This document shows positions 1-8,838 of a stretch of DNA of 64,000 bases, one piece after another. The position numbers were made by a program, and so were the translations under genes. Origin of the DNA: Pseudomonas sp. gcc21 (GTDB lineage Bacteria; Pseudomonadota; Gammaproteobacteria; Pseudomonadales; Pseudomonadaceae); contig NZ_CP051625.1 of assembly GCF_012844345.1 (NCBI RefSeq), positions 3,919,234-3,983,233 of the forward strand, in the 5' to 3' direction. Every line of letters begins with the position of its first letter. Position 1 is the stretch's first letter. Under the pieces are notes generated by a model that worked only from the letters and a program-made list of their open reading frames with translations, had not been told where the DNA came from and searched no databases.

Positions 1-2
1 TG

Positions 3-1169
3 GGCGAGCCGGCCAACGGCACTGCACCGCGCATGCTGGATCTGCATACGTTACTCCAGACTGCTTCGGGCGCGCTTGAGCATCCGCAGCTGCAGCCGGA
101 CGATACCGCCGTCATCCTGTTTACCTCCGGTACGACGGGACAGCCCAAGGGCGTCATGCTCACCCACCGTAACCTGTACAGCAATGCGGCGGCTGCGGCT
201 GCCCTCGCTGATGTGGAGGACGAGCCCGCTGGCGTGACCCTGGGTGTTCTGCCCCTTGCTCATATCTACGGATTTACCACTGCCAACACCTTGTTCCTGC
301 GAGGCGGTGCGATGGTGATCCTGCCGAAGTTTGGTGTTGCGGAGGTCTGCCAGGCTATTCAGGAGCACAAGGTCCGCCGTTTCAGTGCGGTGCCTGCGAT
401 GATCCATGCCCTGGTAGCGGATCCGGTCACGGCTCAGTACGACCTGTCCAGCCTGGAAATCGTGGGGTCGGGTTCGGCACCCTTGCCGGTCTCGCTGATT
501 TCCGCATTCAAGGCGCGCTTCGGTGCAGATATATATGAGGGGTACGGCCTGTCCGAGGCCGCGCCTACAGTTTCTGCGCACCGGGTCGGTGAAACGCTCA
601 AGCCTGGCTCGGTGGGCCGGGCGTTTCCAGGCGTTGAGCTGCGTATTGTTGACGAGGCGGGCCAACCGCTGCCGACGGGTGAGATTGGTGAGCTGTTGGT
701 GCGGGGCGAGAACATCACACCGGGCTATTACCGCAACGAGGCAGCGACCAACGCGGCTATCCGGGATGGCTGGCTGCATACAGGCGATGTCGCGCGACTG
801 GATGAGGGTGGCTACCTGTACATCGTGGATCGTCAAAAAGACCTGATCCTGCGCGGCGGTTTCAATATCTACCCGCGAGACCTGGAAGAGCTTATCTCTA
901 CGCATCCGACCGTTGCCGAAGTGGCGGTGGTGGGTGTGCCGTCGGAGCGCATGGGCGAAGAGGTGATCGCCGTGGTGGTGCCCGCCCGCAATGCCGTCGC
1001 GAGTGAGTCCGAACTCCTGGCTTTTTGCCAGGAGCATCTGGCGAAGTACAAAACGCCGCGCGCCGTCATCTTCGTCGACGCCCTGCCGCGCAACGGCGTC
1101 GGCAAGGTGCTCAAGAAAACCCTGCGCGAGCAAGTCGCAGAGTGGGTGCCTGACCAGGCGCTGGCCTGA
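3..1169 (+). CDS. Acyl-CoA synthetase (AMP-dependent ligase), 5' end outside window
   Basis: The reading frame is open to the left edge, so the N-terminus is missing. The protein belongs to the ANL superfamily that activates carboxylic acids to acyl-AMP and then acyl-CoA. The phosphate-binding motif TSGTTGQPKG lies near position 125, YEGYGLSEAAP near 535, and the hinge and C-terminal motifs GDVARLDEGGY and DRQKDLILRGGFNIYPRDLE span about 785-885. The terminal PRNGVGKVLKKTLR carries the conserved catalytic lysine. The substrate cannot be read from sequence; medium- or long-chain fatty or aromatic acids are typical. A TAXI-TRAP importer follows directly, so uptake and CoA activation of the same organic acid is a reasonable inference. 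Confidence 0.88.
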   Translation, partial: GEPANGTAPRMLDLHTLLQTASGALEHPQLQPDDTAVILFTSGTTGQPKGVMLTHRNLYSNAAAAAALADVEDEPAGVTLGVLPLAHIYGFTTANTLFLRGGAMVILPKFGVAEVCQAIQEHKVRRFSAVPAMIHALVADPVTAQYDLSSLEIVGSGSAPLPVSLISAFKARFGADIYEGYGLSEAAPTVSAHRVGETLKPGSVGRAFPGVELRIVDEAGQPLPTGEIGELLVRGENITPGYYRNEAATNAAIRDGWLHTGDVARLDEGGYLYIVDRQKDLILRGGFNIYPRDLEELISTHPTVAEVAVVGVPSERMGEEVIAVVVPARNAVASESELLAFCQEHLAKYKTPRAVIFVDALPRNGVGKVLKKTLREQVAEWVPDQALA

Positions 1170-1195
1170 GCCAGACTGGTTGCAAAGAATCGATC

Positions 1196-1219
1196 GGCGG
1201 AGGCATCAAGGCCTCCGCC
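1196..1219 (+). other. Perfect 9-bp hairpin between acyl-CoA ligase and TRAP binding protein
   Basis: GGCGGAGGC and GCCTCCGCC are perfect complements around a 6-nt loop. No T-run follows, so it is a poor intrinsic terminator. It sits just upstream of a solute-binding-protein gene, where such hairpins often protect or process mRNA so the binding protein is made in excess. Confidence 0.5.
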
Positions 1220-1258
1220 AGGACTGAAGCAAACAATAACAAAACTGGAGAAGTATCC

Positions 1259-2458
1259 ATGAAGATCAAGTCGCTGAAGAACGTGCTCAGTACTAGCGTG
1301 TCCCTGGCTGTCGCGCTTGCGATGAGCAGCGCCGGCCTGGCGCATGCAGACGAATACAAGATGCCGCGTCTGCTGGCGATAGGGACATCGGGTACTGCTA
1401 GCGGCAGCTTCGCTTCAACCAACGGGTGGGGCCCGGTATTCCAAAAGGAAACCGGCTCCAATGTGCGGATCGTCCCGGTGGACAATGAATCCCAACGGTA
1501 TCAGCGGCTGACAGACCGCCGGGATCTCACCATCAGCTCGGTGTCCTCTGCCGAAATGCGTTTCCAGATCGAGGGGATTGGCAGCTATGCGGGCAGCAAG
1601 CCGGTTCCGCAGCGCGTCCTCTGGCACCACAACGACACGCCATGGGGTTTTGTCGTCGCCGGCAGTTCTGACCTGCACACCATGGAAGATCTCAAGAAGC
1701 GAAAAATCACCGTGTCACAGGGCGAGTTCTCGCCTCCCATGGTTGTCGCGGTAACCAAAGCCTTGCCTGCCTATCTGGGTATGACTGACGAAGAAACGTC
1801 CCAGAACTTCTCTTTTGCTTCTGCGAGCAGTTATGCGCAAAGCTGCCGCGCCGTGGTGGAGGGCCGGGCTGACGTCGCCTACTGCGCCCCGACGAGCTCG
1901 ATCCTTTCCGAGATGGAAGGCGCCCCGGGTGGCATCCGCTGGCTGAACATGGACCTCGACAACAAGGAGGCCTGGAACCGGTTCCTGGCACACCGCACCA
2001 TGGTCGTGCCTACCGAGATTGATCTTGGTGTGTCGACGGCAAAGGGTGTGGATGGCCTGGCCTCCAACTTTCTGTATTCCGTACCAGCGGATGCGGATGA
2101 AGAGTTCGCCTACAACATGGCCAAGTGGTTCCACCAGTCATTCGACAAATACAAGGGCACTCATCCACTGTCCGCACGTATGGATCTGAGTATTTTCCGG
2201 GAATACCTGAACCGCTCACCCTTGCCCGTTCATGAAGGCACGGTTCGTTACCTGAAGGAAGTAGGTGCCTGGACGGCTGAAGATGACACCTGGAACCAGG
2301 CCGCGATCGAGAAAATGGACCGCTGGACCGAGGCGCGGCAGGCAGCGCTGGACGAGGCACGAAAGGGGCGCATCCAGGCTAGCCATAACAACGAAGAATT
2401 CACCGCGATCCTGAAGAAGCACACCGAAGGGCTCGAGCCTTTCCGCACCCGGCTTTAA
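1259..2458 (+). CDS. TAXI-family TRAP transporter solute-binding protein
   Basis: This 399-residue protein has a clear Sec signal peptide: a basic start, a hydrophobic core, and AHA before the mature DEYK at about residue 30. The body has the TAXI (TRAP-associated extracytoplasmic) pattern, including IGTSGTASGSF near the mature N-terminus. It would bind a small organic acid in the periplasm and deliver it to the fused permease encoded 120 bp downstream. The start ATG follows the GGAG of an AACTGGAGAAG Shine-Dalgarno. The ligand is unknown. Family assignment is firm. Confidence 0.85.
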   Translation: MKIKSLKNVLSTSVSLAVALAMSSAGLAHADEYKMPRLLAIGTSGTASGSFASTNGWGPVFQKETGSNVRIVPVDNESQRYQRLTDRRDLTISSVSSAEMRFQIEGIGSYAGSKPVPQRVLWHHNDTPWGFVVAGSSDLHTMEDLKKRKITVSQGEFSPPMVVAVTKALPAYLGMTDEETSQNFSFASASSYAQSCRAVVEGRADVAYCAPTSSILSEMEGAPGGIRWLNMDLDNKEAWNRFLAHRTMVVPTEIDLGVSTAKGVDGLASNFLYSVPADADEEFAYNMAKWFHQSFDKYKGTHPLSARMDLSIFREYLNRSPLPVHEGTVRYLKEVGAWTAEDDTWNQAAIEKMDRWTEARQAALDEARKGRIQASHNNEEFTAILKKHTEGLEPFRTRL

Positions 2459-2490
2459 GCAATAGTCCTGACTGGGTCTGTTGTCGTGCT

Positions 2491-2514
2491 CGCGCCCTGT
2501 TCCTCCGGGGCGCG
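2491..2514 (+). other. 7-bp GC hairpin between TRAP binding protein and permease genes
   Basis: CGCGCCC pairs with GGGCGCG across a 10-nt loop. It has no U-tract. Its place between binding-protein and permease genes suggests a 3' stabiliser that yields more binding protein than permease. This is inference from position. Confidence 0.45.
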
Positions 2515-2577
2515 TAGCTGGCGGCAACAAATTCTGGCCACGCATCACCACCGTTTTTTTATTTGGAAGACAGTTCC

Positions 2578-4503
2578 ATGAAAGCTGATGCCGCTCCTGT
2601 TGAAAGTGTTGAGCACAAATCTGAAGTGACCCGACTGGGCGACGCCACTTCCTGGCAAAGCATCCTGTTTGTCCTGCTTTGTGTAGGCGGGCTGCTGGCC
2701 GGCATTGCCTATATTTTTGGATTTACCTTTGCCGGGCACCGGCTGCTCGAAGGTGAGTACTACTGGATTTTCATCGGCCTTTTCGGGGCGGCCGCATTCA
2801 TTGCGCTGCCTGCAAAAGCCAACCAGTTCAAAGTACCCGTTTATGACCTGGCTGCTGCCGCGCTGGTGCTGGGGGTGGGGATATTCTTCGCGATCAACGC
2901 CTGGGACATGGCGCAAGCCGGATGGAGCAATCTGTACTGGGGAATCGTGGTCTGGTTGTTGATGATGGAGCTGGCCCGGCGCAGCGGGGGCACTCCTTTC
3001 CTTCTGGTTGTTGCAGTCATCGGGGTATACCCCCTGATTGCCGATTACCTCCCCGGCTTGTTGATGGGGATTCCCTACCAGTTTGATCACATGATCGAAG
3101 CCCACGTCTTCCGCACTGAAGGGATGATGGGAATTACGACCAAGATCGTTGCGGAGATCATCCTCGGCTTCCTGGTTTTCGCCGGCATCCTGCTGGCAAC
3201 GGGCGCAGGCGACTTCTTCATCGACCTGGCAAACGCCAGCTTCGGTCGCTATCGCGGCGGTCCCGCCAAAGTGGCGGTGGTTGCCAGTGCCTTCATGGGC
3301 AGCCTGTCGGGTTCAGTTTTTTCAAATATCGCCGGAACGGGTTCCATCACTATTCCAACGATGAAGAAGGCTGGGTATCCGGCACATTATGCTGGTGCTA
3401 TCGAAGCGTGTGCTTCGACCGGTGGCGTTGTGATGCCGCCGGTAATGGGGGCCATTGCCTTTGTTATGGCCATCACCATCGGCGTCGACTACGCGGTCAT
3501 CATGATTGCTGCGATTCTTCCGTCGTTGCTGTTCTACTTCGGTCTGATCCTGCAGGTGGACGCCTACGCGGCCCGCACTGGCATGAAAGGTATGCCGGTC
3601 GAAAGCCTCCCTTCCACTCGCAAAGTCCTGATGCGCGGTTGGCCATTCCTTCTGGTACTGGTGTTCCTGATCTGGGGATTGCTGTACATGCGCTGGGAGT
3701 ACTACACCCCGTGGTACGCCTGCATCCTGATGATCGGCCTGTCTTTCTTCAACAAAGAAACGCGTATGACGCCGAAGCGGCTATATAGCGCGATGCGACA
3801 GATTGGTGTGCTGATTACGCAGACCGCGGCGATCATCCTGCCCATTGCGTTCGTCGTCAGCGCCCTGACCATCACGGGTGTGACAGGGTCCCTGACCTCG
3901 GGTCTGATAGGCCTGGGTGGCGATAATGTGTTCATGGTGATCTTCTTCGGTATCGTCGCCTGCTTTGTGATGGGAATGGCGGGGCTGGCGATCGTGGCGT
4001 ACATCTTCCTGGCGGTCACGCTGGCGCCTGCGATCATTGAAGTCGGTGGGTTGAACACCATCGCGGTGCACTTCTTCATCGTCTACTACGCCATGCTCTC
4101 GGTGATCACGCCGCCGGTAGGGGCTGCTGCGTTCCTGGCCGGCACCATGGCCGGGGCCAAGCCGATGAAGACGTCATTCACGGCCATGCGTCTGGGCATC
4201 GTGATCTACTTCATACCGCTGTTCTTCCTGTTCCAGCCGGCGTTGGTATTGCAGGGTGATCTGACACCGCTGTTGTATGTGCTGCCGTCGATCATCATCG
4301 GCATCATGCTGATCTCGGGCGGTCTGGAAGGTTATCTGCTGGGCGCCGGACATGTGAAACCCTGGCAGCGTATACCGCTGTTCGTCGCCGGTTTCGCCTT
4401 CAGCTTTCCGGGTCTGATGACGACCATCATCGGTGGTCTGGCATCGGCGGTACTGATAGCGCTTGTGTGGAGTCAAAACCGGATGAAGCCAAGCCTGGCC
4501 TAA
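2578..4503 (+). CDS. TRAP transporter fused permease (4TM/12TM, DctQM-type)
   Basis: This 641-residue, almost wholly hydrophobic protein fuses the small four-helix Q subunit to the twelve-helix M subunit, the usual partner of TAXI binding proteins. The M part shows the family pattern SGSVFSNIAGTGSITIP and later ASTGGVVMPPVMGA. It would use an ion gradient to import the ligand of the upstream TAXI protein. The ATG at 2578 is chosen because GGAAGA lies 7 nt upstream; an in-frame TTG at 2563 has no better signal. A bidirectional terminator follows the stop. Confidence 0.88.
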   Translation: MKADAAPVESVEHKSEVTRLGDATSWQSILFVLLCVGGLLAGIAYIFGFTFAGHRLLEGEYYWIFIGLFGAAAFIALPAKANQFKVPVYDLAAAALVLGVGIFFAINAWDMAQAGWSNLYWGIVVWLLMMELARRSGGTPFLLVVAVIGVYPLIADYLPGLLMGIPYQFDHMIEAHVFRTEGMMGITTKIVAEIILGFLVFAGILLATGAGDFFIDLANASFGRYRGGPAKVAVVASAFMGSLSGSVFSNIAGTGSITIPTMKKAGYPAHYAGAIEACASTGGVVMPPVMGAIAFVMAITIGVDYAVIMIAAILPSLLFYFGLILQVDAYAARTGMKGMPVESLPSTRKVLMRGWPFLLVLVFLIWGLLYMRWEYYTPWYACILMIGLSFFNKETRMTPKRLYSAMRQIGVLITQTAAIILPIAFVVSALTITGVTGSLTSGLIGLGGDNVFMVIFFGIVACFVMGMAGLAIVAYIFLAVTLAPAIIEVGGLNTIAVHFFIVYYAMLSVITPPVGAAAFLAGTMAGAKPMKTSFTAMRLGIVIYFIPLFFLFQPALVLQGDLTPLLYVLPSIIIGIMLISGGLEGYLLGAGHVKPWQRIPLFVAGFAFSFPGLMTTIIGGLASAVLIALVWSQNRMKPSLA

Positions 4504-4529
4504 GGGCCAGCGACTGCACCGGTAGAAGG

Positions 4530-4567
4530 AAAAAGCCCGGAACCAGTAACGGTTTCCGGGCTTTTTC
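4530..4567. terminator. Bidirectional intrinsic terminator
   Basis: Five A residues precede a stem in which GCCCGGAACC pairs with GGTT-T-CCGGGC (one bulged T) around AGTAAC, followed by TTTTT. It separates the rightward TRAP operon from the leftward TetR gene and suits both directions. Confidence 0.85.
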
Positions 4568-4591
4568 TTGTCAGGCGAGAAGAGTGTGCAG

Positions 4592-5299
4592 TCAGCTGGG
4601 CTGTGGCTCCGGCTGCTCTACAGAGTGTGCGAGCGTCTCAACCATTGCGGTAACGCCCGCAGCGACGGTATTGACGATGACGTCATCGTCAATATCCTGA
4701 TGCAGCCAGTCGCGTAGCGGACCGAAGCCTGCAAGGTAAATGATCAGATTCGAGATGATTTCCGCCCGGGGATCGTCCTCGGCAAGACCCGCTCGATGCC
4801 GGAATTTCTCGGCCATCTGCCGGATCACCAGCTGATCGCGCGATCTCATGGCGTCGCGGTCGTCCTTCTGCAGATGCGGCACTGTGCGATAAGCCAGTAA
4901 CGTGCCTTTGCGCTTCTTGGTCCAGGATTCGCTCAGGTACAACCTGACGCAGTCTTCCAGCGACTCCTGCGGGTGCTCTTTCATCAGTTCATGCAGATTG
5001 GGCACGCCCGAGCGAAACCAGAGCTTGTTCAATAATCGCCTGAGGATGTCGTTCTTGTTGGCGATATAGTCGTAGATGCTCGCCTGGTTGACCCCTGAAA
5101 GCGCGCAGATATCGCGCACCGTGGTCGAGGCGAAGCCTTTCTTGAGGAAGAGTTCGAGCGCTGCGTCGCATATCTGATCCCGGCGCTGCTCGGCGAGAGA
5201 AGTGTCCTGAATGCCTTCTAGCTTGGCTTCGAACAATTGGTCGGGCACATGTCCCGTAAATCCGGAACCTTTTTTATTCTCGTGCATCGCTTTGTCCAT
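4592..5299 (-). CDS. TetR/AcrR-family transcriptional regulator
   Basis: This 235-residue protein has an N-terminal TetR DNA-binding domain at about residues 35-85, including ALELFLKKGFASTTVRDICALSGVNQASIYDYIANKNDILRR in outline. The C-terminal ligand-binding part resembles regulators of fatty-acid and acyl-CoA genes. It is convergent with the TRAP operon, so it may control that operon (acyl-CoA-responsive repression) or its own promoter. The ATG at 5299 is used; an in-frame ATG at 5287 is possible and neither has a strong Shine-Dalgarno. Confidence 0.8.
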   Translation of the reverse strand: MDKAMHENKKGSGFTGHVPDQLFEAKLEGIQDTSLAEQRRDQICDAALELFLKKGFASTTVRDICALSGVNQASIYDYIANKNDILRRLLNKLWFRSGVPNLHELMKEHPQESLEDCVRLYLSESWTKKRKGTLLAYRTVPHLQKDDRDAMRSRDQLVIRQMAEKFRHRAGLAEDDPRAEIISNLIIYLAGFGPLRDWLHQDIDDDVIVNTVAAGVTAMVETLAHSVEQPEPQPS

Positions 5300-5333
5300 T
5301 ACAGGAAAACTTTTATCTCATACGGAAATCACG

Positions 5334-5354
5334 CTGTACTGACAGGAAATACAG
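5334..5354. promoter_or_regulatory. Inverted repeat upstream of the TetR gene (candidate operator)
   Basis: CTGTA-N11-TACAG lies 35-55 bp upstream of the TetR gene start, where an autoregulatory operator would be expected. The arms are short and assignment is by position only. The rest of the gap 5300-5623 holds no credible gene. It must contain the leftward TetR promoter and the rightward promoter for the next gene. Confidence 0.3.
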
Positions 5355-5623
5355 CCGCTCCGATGCCGAAAGTCTACCATGCCGGCGGCGCATCAACATG
5401 GCTCTGGCAGCGCGATGAGAACCTGTTTATAGGTGGCTTTATTCGCTTCGCGAAAAGCGGCTGGCAGTGTGGGAGAATGGTTTCAATCGGTTCCAAGACC
5501 TGACGGTTTGCCGCGCATTTCGTGTGTGTTTCTGGGGTCTGCGGCGTTGGGATGATAGGGTGGCCGGACACGCTGAAGTGAAGCAGTCGCGGTTTTTCAA
5601 GCGCAAATGAAGAGGTGTGCACG

Positions 5624-6145
5624 ATGTCTCAATACGACCCCTTGATCGATTCCGTAGCCGCCCGGCTGGGCAACGGCTTGCGGCGGCTGGGTCTGCAGGT
5701 CACCACGGCTGAGTCCTGCACGGGCGGTGGTATTGCCGAAGCCATCACGCGGGTAAGCGGTAGCTCGGCCTGGTTTGAAACAGGCTTCGTTACTTATGCC
5801 AATCGCAGCAAATCCCACTGGTTGGGCGTGCCGGAGGACATACTCGAAACCCATGGCGCAGTCAGCGAGCCTGTGGTCCGGGCAATGGCGCAGGGCGCTT
5901 TGCAGGCAGCCGATGCGGATCTGGCGGTAGCGGTGAGCGGTGTTGCCGGGCCTGATGGCGGGACGCCGGAAAAGCCGGTCGGCACTGTCTGGTTTGCCTG
6001 GGCTATTCGGGGCAAGGGCGTAGTCAGCCACTGCAAGCGCATGCAGGGCAATCGTCGTGAAGTGCGCGCGCATACCGTGCTCAAGGCACTGGAAGGCCTG
6101 GTTATCGAGGTTGAACGCCTCGCTGCGAACCGATCATCATCCTGA
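5624..6145 (+). CDS. pncC: CinA C-terminal-type nicotinamide-nucleotide amidase
   Basis: This 173-residue single-domain protein corresponds to the CinA C-terminal domain. It is expected to deamidate NMN to nicotinate mononucleotide in pyridine-nucleotide recycling. Visible motifs are TTAESCTGGGIAEAIT near residues 28-43 and SGVAGPDGGTPEKPVGTVW near 108-126. Start ATG 5624 has GAAGAGG 8 nt upstream and is preferred to an in-frame GTG at 5615. It lies directly upstream of recA, as in Pseudomonas and enterobacteria. Confidence 0.85.
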   Translation: MSQYDPLIDSVAARLGNGLRRLGLQVTTAESCTGGGIAEAITRVSGSSAWFETGFVTYANRSKSHWLGVPEDILETHGAVSEPVVRAMAQGALQAADADLAVAVSGVAGPDGGTPEKPVGTVWFAWAIRGKGVVSHCKRMQGNRREVRAHTVLKALEGLVIEVERLAANRSSS

Positions 6146-6186
6146 TCAAATAGGGGGGTAGGCGAGCTTCAGCAACTGTGGAATAA

Positions 6187-6206
6187 TACTGACCAAATAT
6201 ACAGTA
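6187..6206 (+). promoter_or_regulatory. LexA (SOS) box of recA
   Basis: TACTG-N10-CAGTA fits the LexA consensus, with CTG at 6189-6191 and CAG at 6202-6204. It sits 54 bp before the recA start, so recA is under SOS control. Confidence 0.92.
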
Positions 6207-6259
6207 GTTTTTCCAGTAGTCCGGGCGCTACCGCTCCCGCCACTCCAAGAGGATGCACA

Positions 6260-7297
6260 ATGGACGACAACAAGAAGAAGGCGCTTTCGGCGGCTTTGAG
6301 TCAGATTGAACGTCAGTTTGGCAAGGGCGCGGTCATGCGCATGGGCGATCATGAACGCCAGGCCATTCCGTCGATTTCCACCGGTTCGCTGGGGCTTGAT
6401 ATTGCCCTGGGTCTTGGCGGCTTGCCCAAGGGCCGGATCGTTGAAATCTATGGTCCTGAGTCGTCAGGTAAAACCACGCTGACCCTGTCGGTCATTGCTC
6501 AGGCTCAGAAGCAAGGGGCCACCTGCGCCTTCGTTGACGCTGAACATGCTTTGGACCCCGAGTACGCTGGCAAGCTGGGCGTGAATGTGGATGACCTGCT
6601 TGTGTCCCAGCCGGATACCGGTGAGCAGGCCCTTGAGATCACCGACATGCTGGTGCGTTCAAACGCGGTCGACGTAATCATTGTCGACTCCGTGGCTGCC
6701 CTGGTGCCCAAGGCCGAAATCGAAGGCGAAATGGGTGATCACCACGTGGGTGTCCAGGCGCGTCTGATGTCCCAGGCGCTGCGCAAGATCACCGGTAATA
6801 TCAAGAACGCCAACTGCCTGGTTATCTTCATCAACCAGATCCGTATGAAGATCGGCGTTATGTTCGGTAACCCGGAAACCACTACCGGCGGTAACGCGCT
6901 GAAATTCTATTCTTCCGTACGACTGGACATCCGCCGCACGGGTGCGGTGAAAGAAGGTGACGAAGTGGTTGGCAGTGAGACCCGCGTCAAGGTCGTCAAG
7001 AACAAGGTTGCGCCGCCGTTCCGTCAGGCTGAGTTCCAGATTCTTTACGGTCAGGGCATCTATCACAATGCCGAGATCATCGATCTGGGCGTGCAGATCG
7101 GTCTGGTTGAGAAAGCAGGCGCCTGGTACAGCTACAAGGGCAACAAGATCGGTCAGGGCAAGGCAAATGCTGCCAAGTACATGGCCGAGAACGTTGCGAT
7201 TGCTGAAGAAATTGAAAAGGCGATCCGTGAAAAATTGTTGCCCAAGCCCGGCAAGCCAGGTGCTGTGGTTGAGGATAGCGCCGAAGCGGACGCCTGA
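6260..7297 (+). CDS. recA: Recombinase RecA
   Basis: This 345-residue, full-length RecA is the ATP-dependent strand-exchange protein and co-protease for LexA and UmuD. Walker [10 protein letters not shown] is near residues 66-74, Walker [11 protein letters not shown] near 140, and loop-2 [20 protein letters not shown] near 193-212. An SOS box lies upstream and recX follows at 20 bp. The start ATG has AAGAGG upstream. Codon choice looks typical of a well-expressed core gene. Confidence 0.98.
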   Translation: MDDNKKKALSAALSQIERQFGKGAVMRMGDHERQAIPSISTGSLGLDIALGLGGLPKGRIVEIYGPESSGKTTLTLSVIAQAQKQGATCAFVDAEHALDPEYAGKLGVNVDDLLVSQPDTGEQALEITDMLVRSNAVDVIIVDSVAALVPKAEIEGEMGDHHVGVQARLMSQALRKITGNIKNANCLVIFINQIRMKIGVMFGNPETTTGGNALKFYSSVRLDIRRTGAVKEGDEVVGSETRVKVVKNKVAPPFRQAEFQILYGQGIYHNAEIIDLGVQIGLVEKAGAWYSYKGNKIGQGKANAAKYMAENVAIAEEIEKAIREKLLPKPGKPGAVVEDSAEADA

Positions 7298-7316
7298 TCC
7301 GCTTCGTCACTGACAT

Positions 7317-7760
7317 ATGTTCGGTCGCAAGGGACTCGAGACCCCGGTAGCCATCCGCCGCACCGCGCTGGATTTGCTGGCGCGGCGAGAACATACCCGT
7401 CTGGAGTTGCAACGCAAGTTACGTCAGCGCGAAGCGCCGGCTGATTTGCTTGAAGTGGAGCTGGACCGTCTGGAAGACGACGGGCTGCTCAGCGACGAGC
7501 GCTTCTGCGAAGCCTATGTTCACGCCCGTTCCCAGCGAGGGTACGGGCCGCAGCGGTTACGCCAGGAAATGCGCGAGCGCGGTGTGGCTGAACATCTGAT
7601 TGATTCGATATTGCGCGATGAGGTCTATGACTGGAGCGCGCTTGCCCGCGAGACATTTCACAAGCGCTTTCCGGAAGGCGAGGCGCGGGACGCCAGAGAG
7701 CGCGCCAAGCAGCTTCGCTTCATGCAGTATCGTGGTTTTGCTGGTTATGAGGTTGATTGA
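7317..7760 (+). CDS. recX: RecA regulatory protein RecX
   Basis: This 147-residue helical protein inhibits RecA filament growth. It shows the RecX repeat pattern: ALDLLARREHTRLELQRKL at residues 14-32, LEDDGLLSDERFCEAYV and YGPQRLRQEMRERG in the middle. It shares the recA transcript. Its last 41 nt overlap the 3' end of the convergent LOG-family gene, so the C-terminal codons of both are read from the same DNA. Confidence 0.93.
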   Translation: MFGRKGLETPVAIRRTALDLLARREHTRLELQRKLRQREAPADLLEVELDRLEDDGLLSDERFCEAYVHARSQRGYGPQRLRQEMRERGVAEHLIDSILRDEVYDWSALARETFHKRFPEGEARDARERAKQLRFMQYRGFAGYEVD

Positions 7761-8829
7761 GCACGTCGATCAACGCGCGTAAACGTCCGTGATCGCGGCC
7801 ATTGAACACAAATCCCAGTCGTACCAGTTGTTTCAACTCGGGTTCGTCTGATTCGCTCGGTGAATCATGTGTTTGATGAAACCCGGGCTCCTTGCAGATC
7901 CCCGCAAACTCCTTATTGATCAGCTCCATTGCCGCTTCAGTCAGCGGGCGGTACAGCCTGATAACGTACTGACCGTCGACCCAGCGTGCTGAATGGTAAT
8001 TACTGTAGAACCGCAGGATGTGTTCCATGGCTTCGTCAGGCGAATGGGCCACGGTCATGAGATTCAGATCTGACTCGCCGATGTAGCCGGATTCACACAG
8101 TTGATGCCGGAAAAACTCCACCAGGCCACTCCAGAATCCGCCCTCCGGAAGATCCAGCAGGATAACCGGCACTACCGGACTCTTGCCTGTCTGGATCAGC
8201 GTCAGGAGCTCCAGTGTTTCATCCAGCGTGCCGAACCCACCCGGACATAGCACCAGCGCGTCTGCCTCCTTGACGAAAAACAGTTTGCGCAGGAAGAAGA
8301 ATTTGAACGGCAGCTCGTGATCGGTACCACGCACTATGTCATTCGAGCGTTGTTCGAAGGGCAGGGTGATGTTGAACCCCAGGCTGTTATCCAGCCCGGC
8401 GCCCTCGTGCGCGGCAGCCATAATGCCTGCGCCTGCACCTGTGATGGTCATGAACTCATTGCGCGCGAGCGCCGCGCCCATCTTCTTGGCGAGCATATAC
8501 AGCTCGTGGCTGATAGGCGTGCGCGCCGAGCCGAATACGGTGACCTTGCGCCGCCGTTTGAACAGTTCCAGCCGCGCGAACGCCTGTTCCAGTTCACGTA
8601 TCGTCTGCAGCATGATCTTGGCATCCCAGCGGTCCCGGTCAGCCTGGGCCATGCGCACCACAGTCAGGACCATTTCCTTGTATAACGCTGCGTTCTCGCT
8701 GCTGCCCTGGCAGGCGTTGATGAGATCATCGACCTTGTCCTGAATGCCGGTGTCTCCGGTGCGCAAGTGCCGGTTCAGATACCCCACCGTGTTCAGATCA
8801 TCCGACATATATCGCTCCTGCTCGCTCAT
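7720..8829 (-). CDS. LOG-family (TIGR00730) nucleotide 5'-monophosphate nucleosidase
   Basis: This 369-residue protein has a Rossmann-like lysine-decarboxylase/LOG core. The diagnostic phosphoribosyl-binding motif PGGFGTLDETLELL is near residues 190-205, after a helical N-terminal extension. Proteins of this fold cleave AMP, CMP or similar nucleotides to base and ribose 5-phosphate (LOG, PpnN). It is longer than minimal LOG proteins and shorter than E. coli PpnN (about 454 residues). Its exact substrate is unproven. It is convergent with and overlaps recX. Confidence 0.8.
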   Translation of the reverse strand: MSEQERYMSDDLNTVGYLNRHLRTGDTGIQDKVDDLINACQGSSENAALYKEMVLTVVRMAQADRDRWDAKIMLQTIRELEQAFARLELFKRRRKVTVFGSARTPISHELYMLAKKMGAALARNEFMTITGAGAGIMAAAHEGAGLDNSLGFNITLPFEQRSNDIVRGTDHELPFKFFFLRKLFFVKEADALVLCPGGFGTLDETLELLTLIQTGKSPVVPVILLDLPEGGFWSGLVEFFRHQLCESGYIGESDLNLMTVAHSPDEAMEHILRFYSNYHSARWVDGQYVIRLYRPLTEAAMELINKEFAGICKEPGFHQTHDSPSESDEPELKQLVRLGFVFNGRDHGRLRALIDVLNQPHNQQNHDTA

Positions 8830-8838
8830 GGGGGCTGA

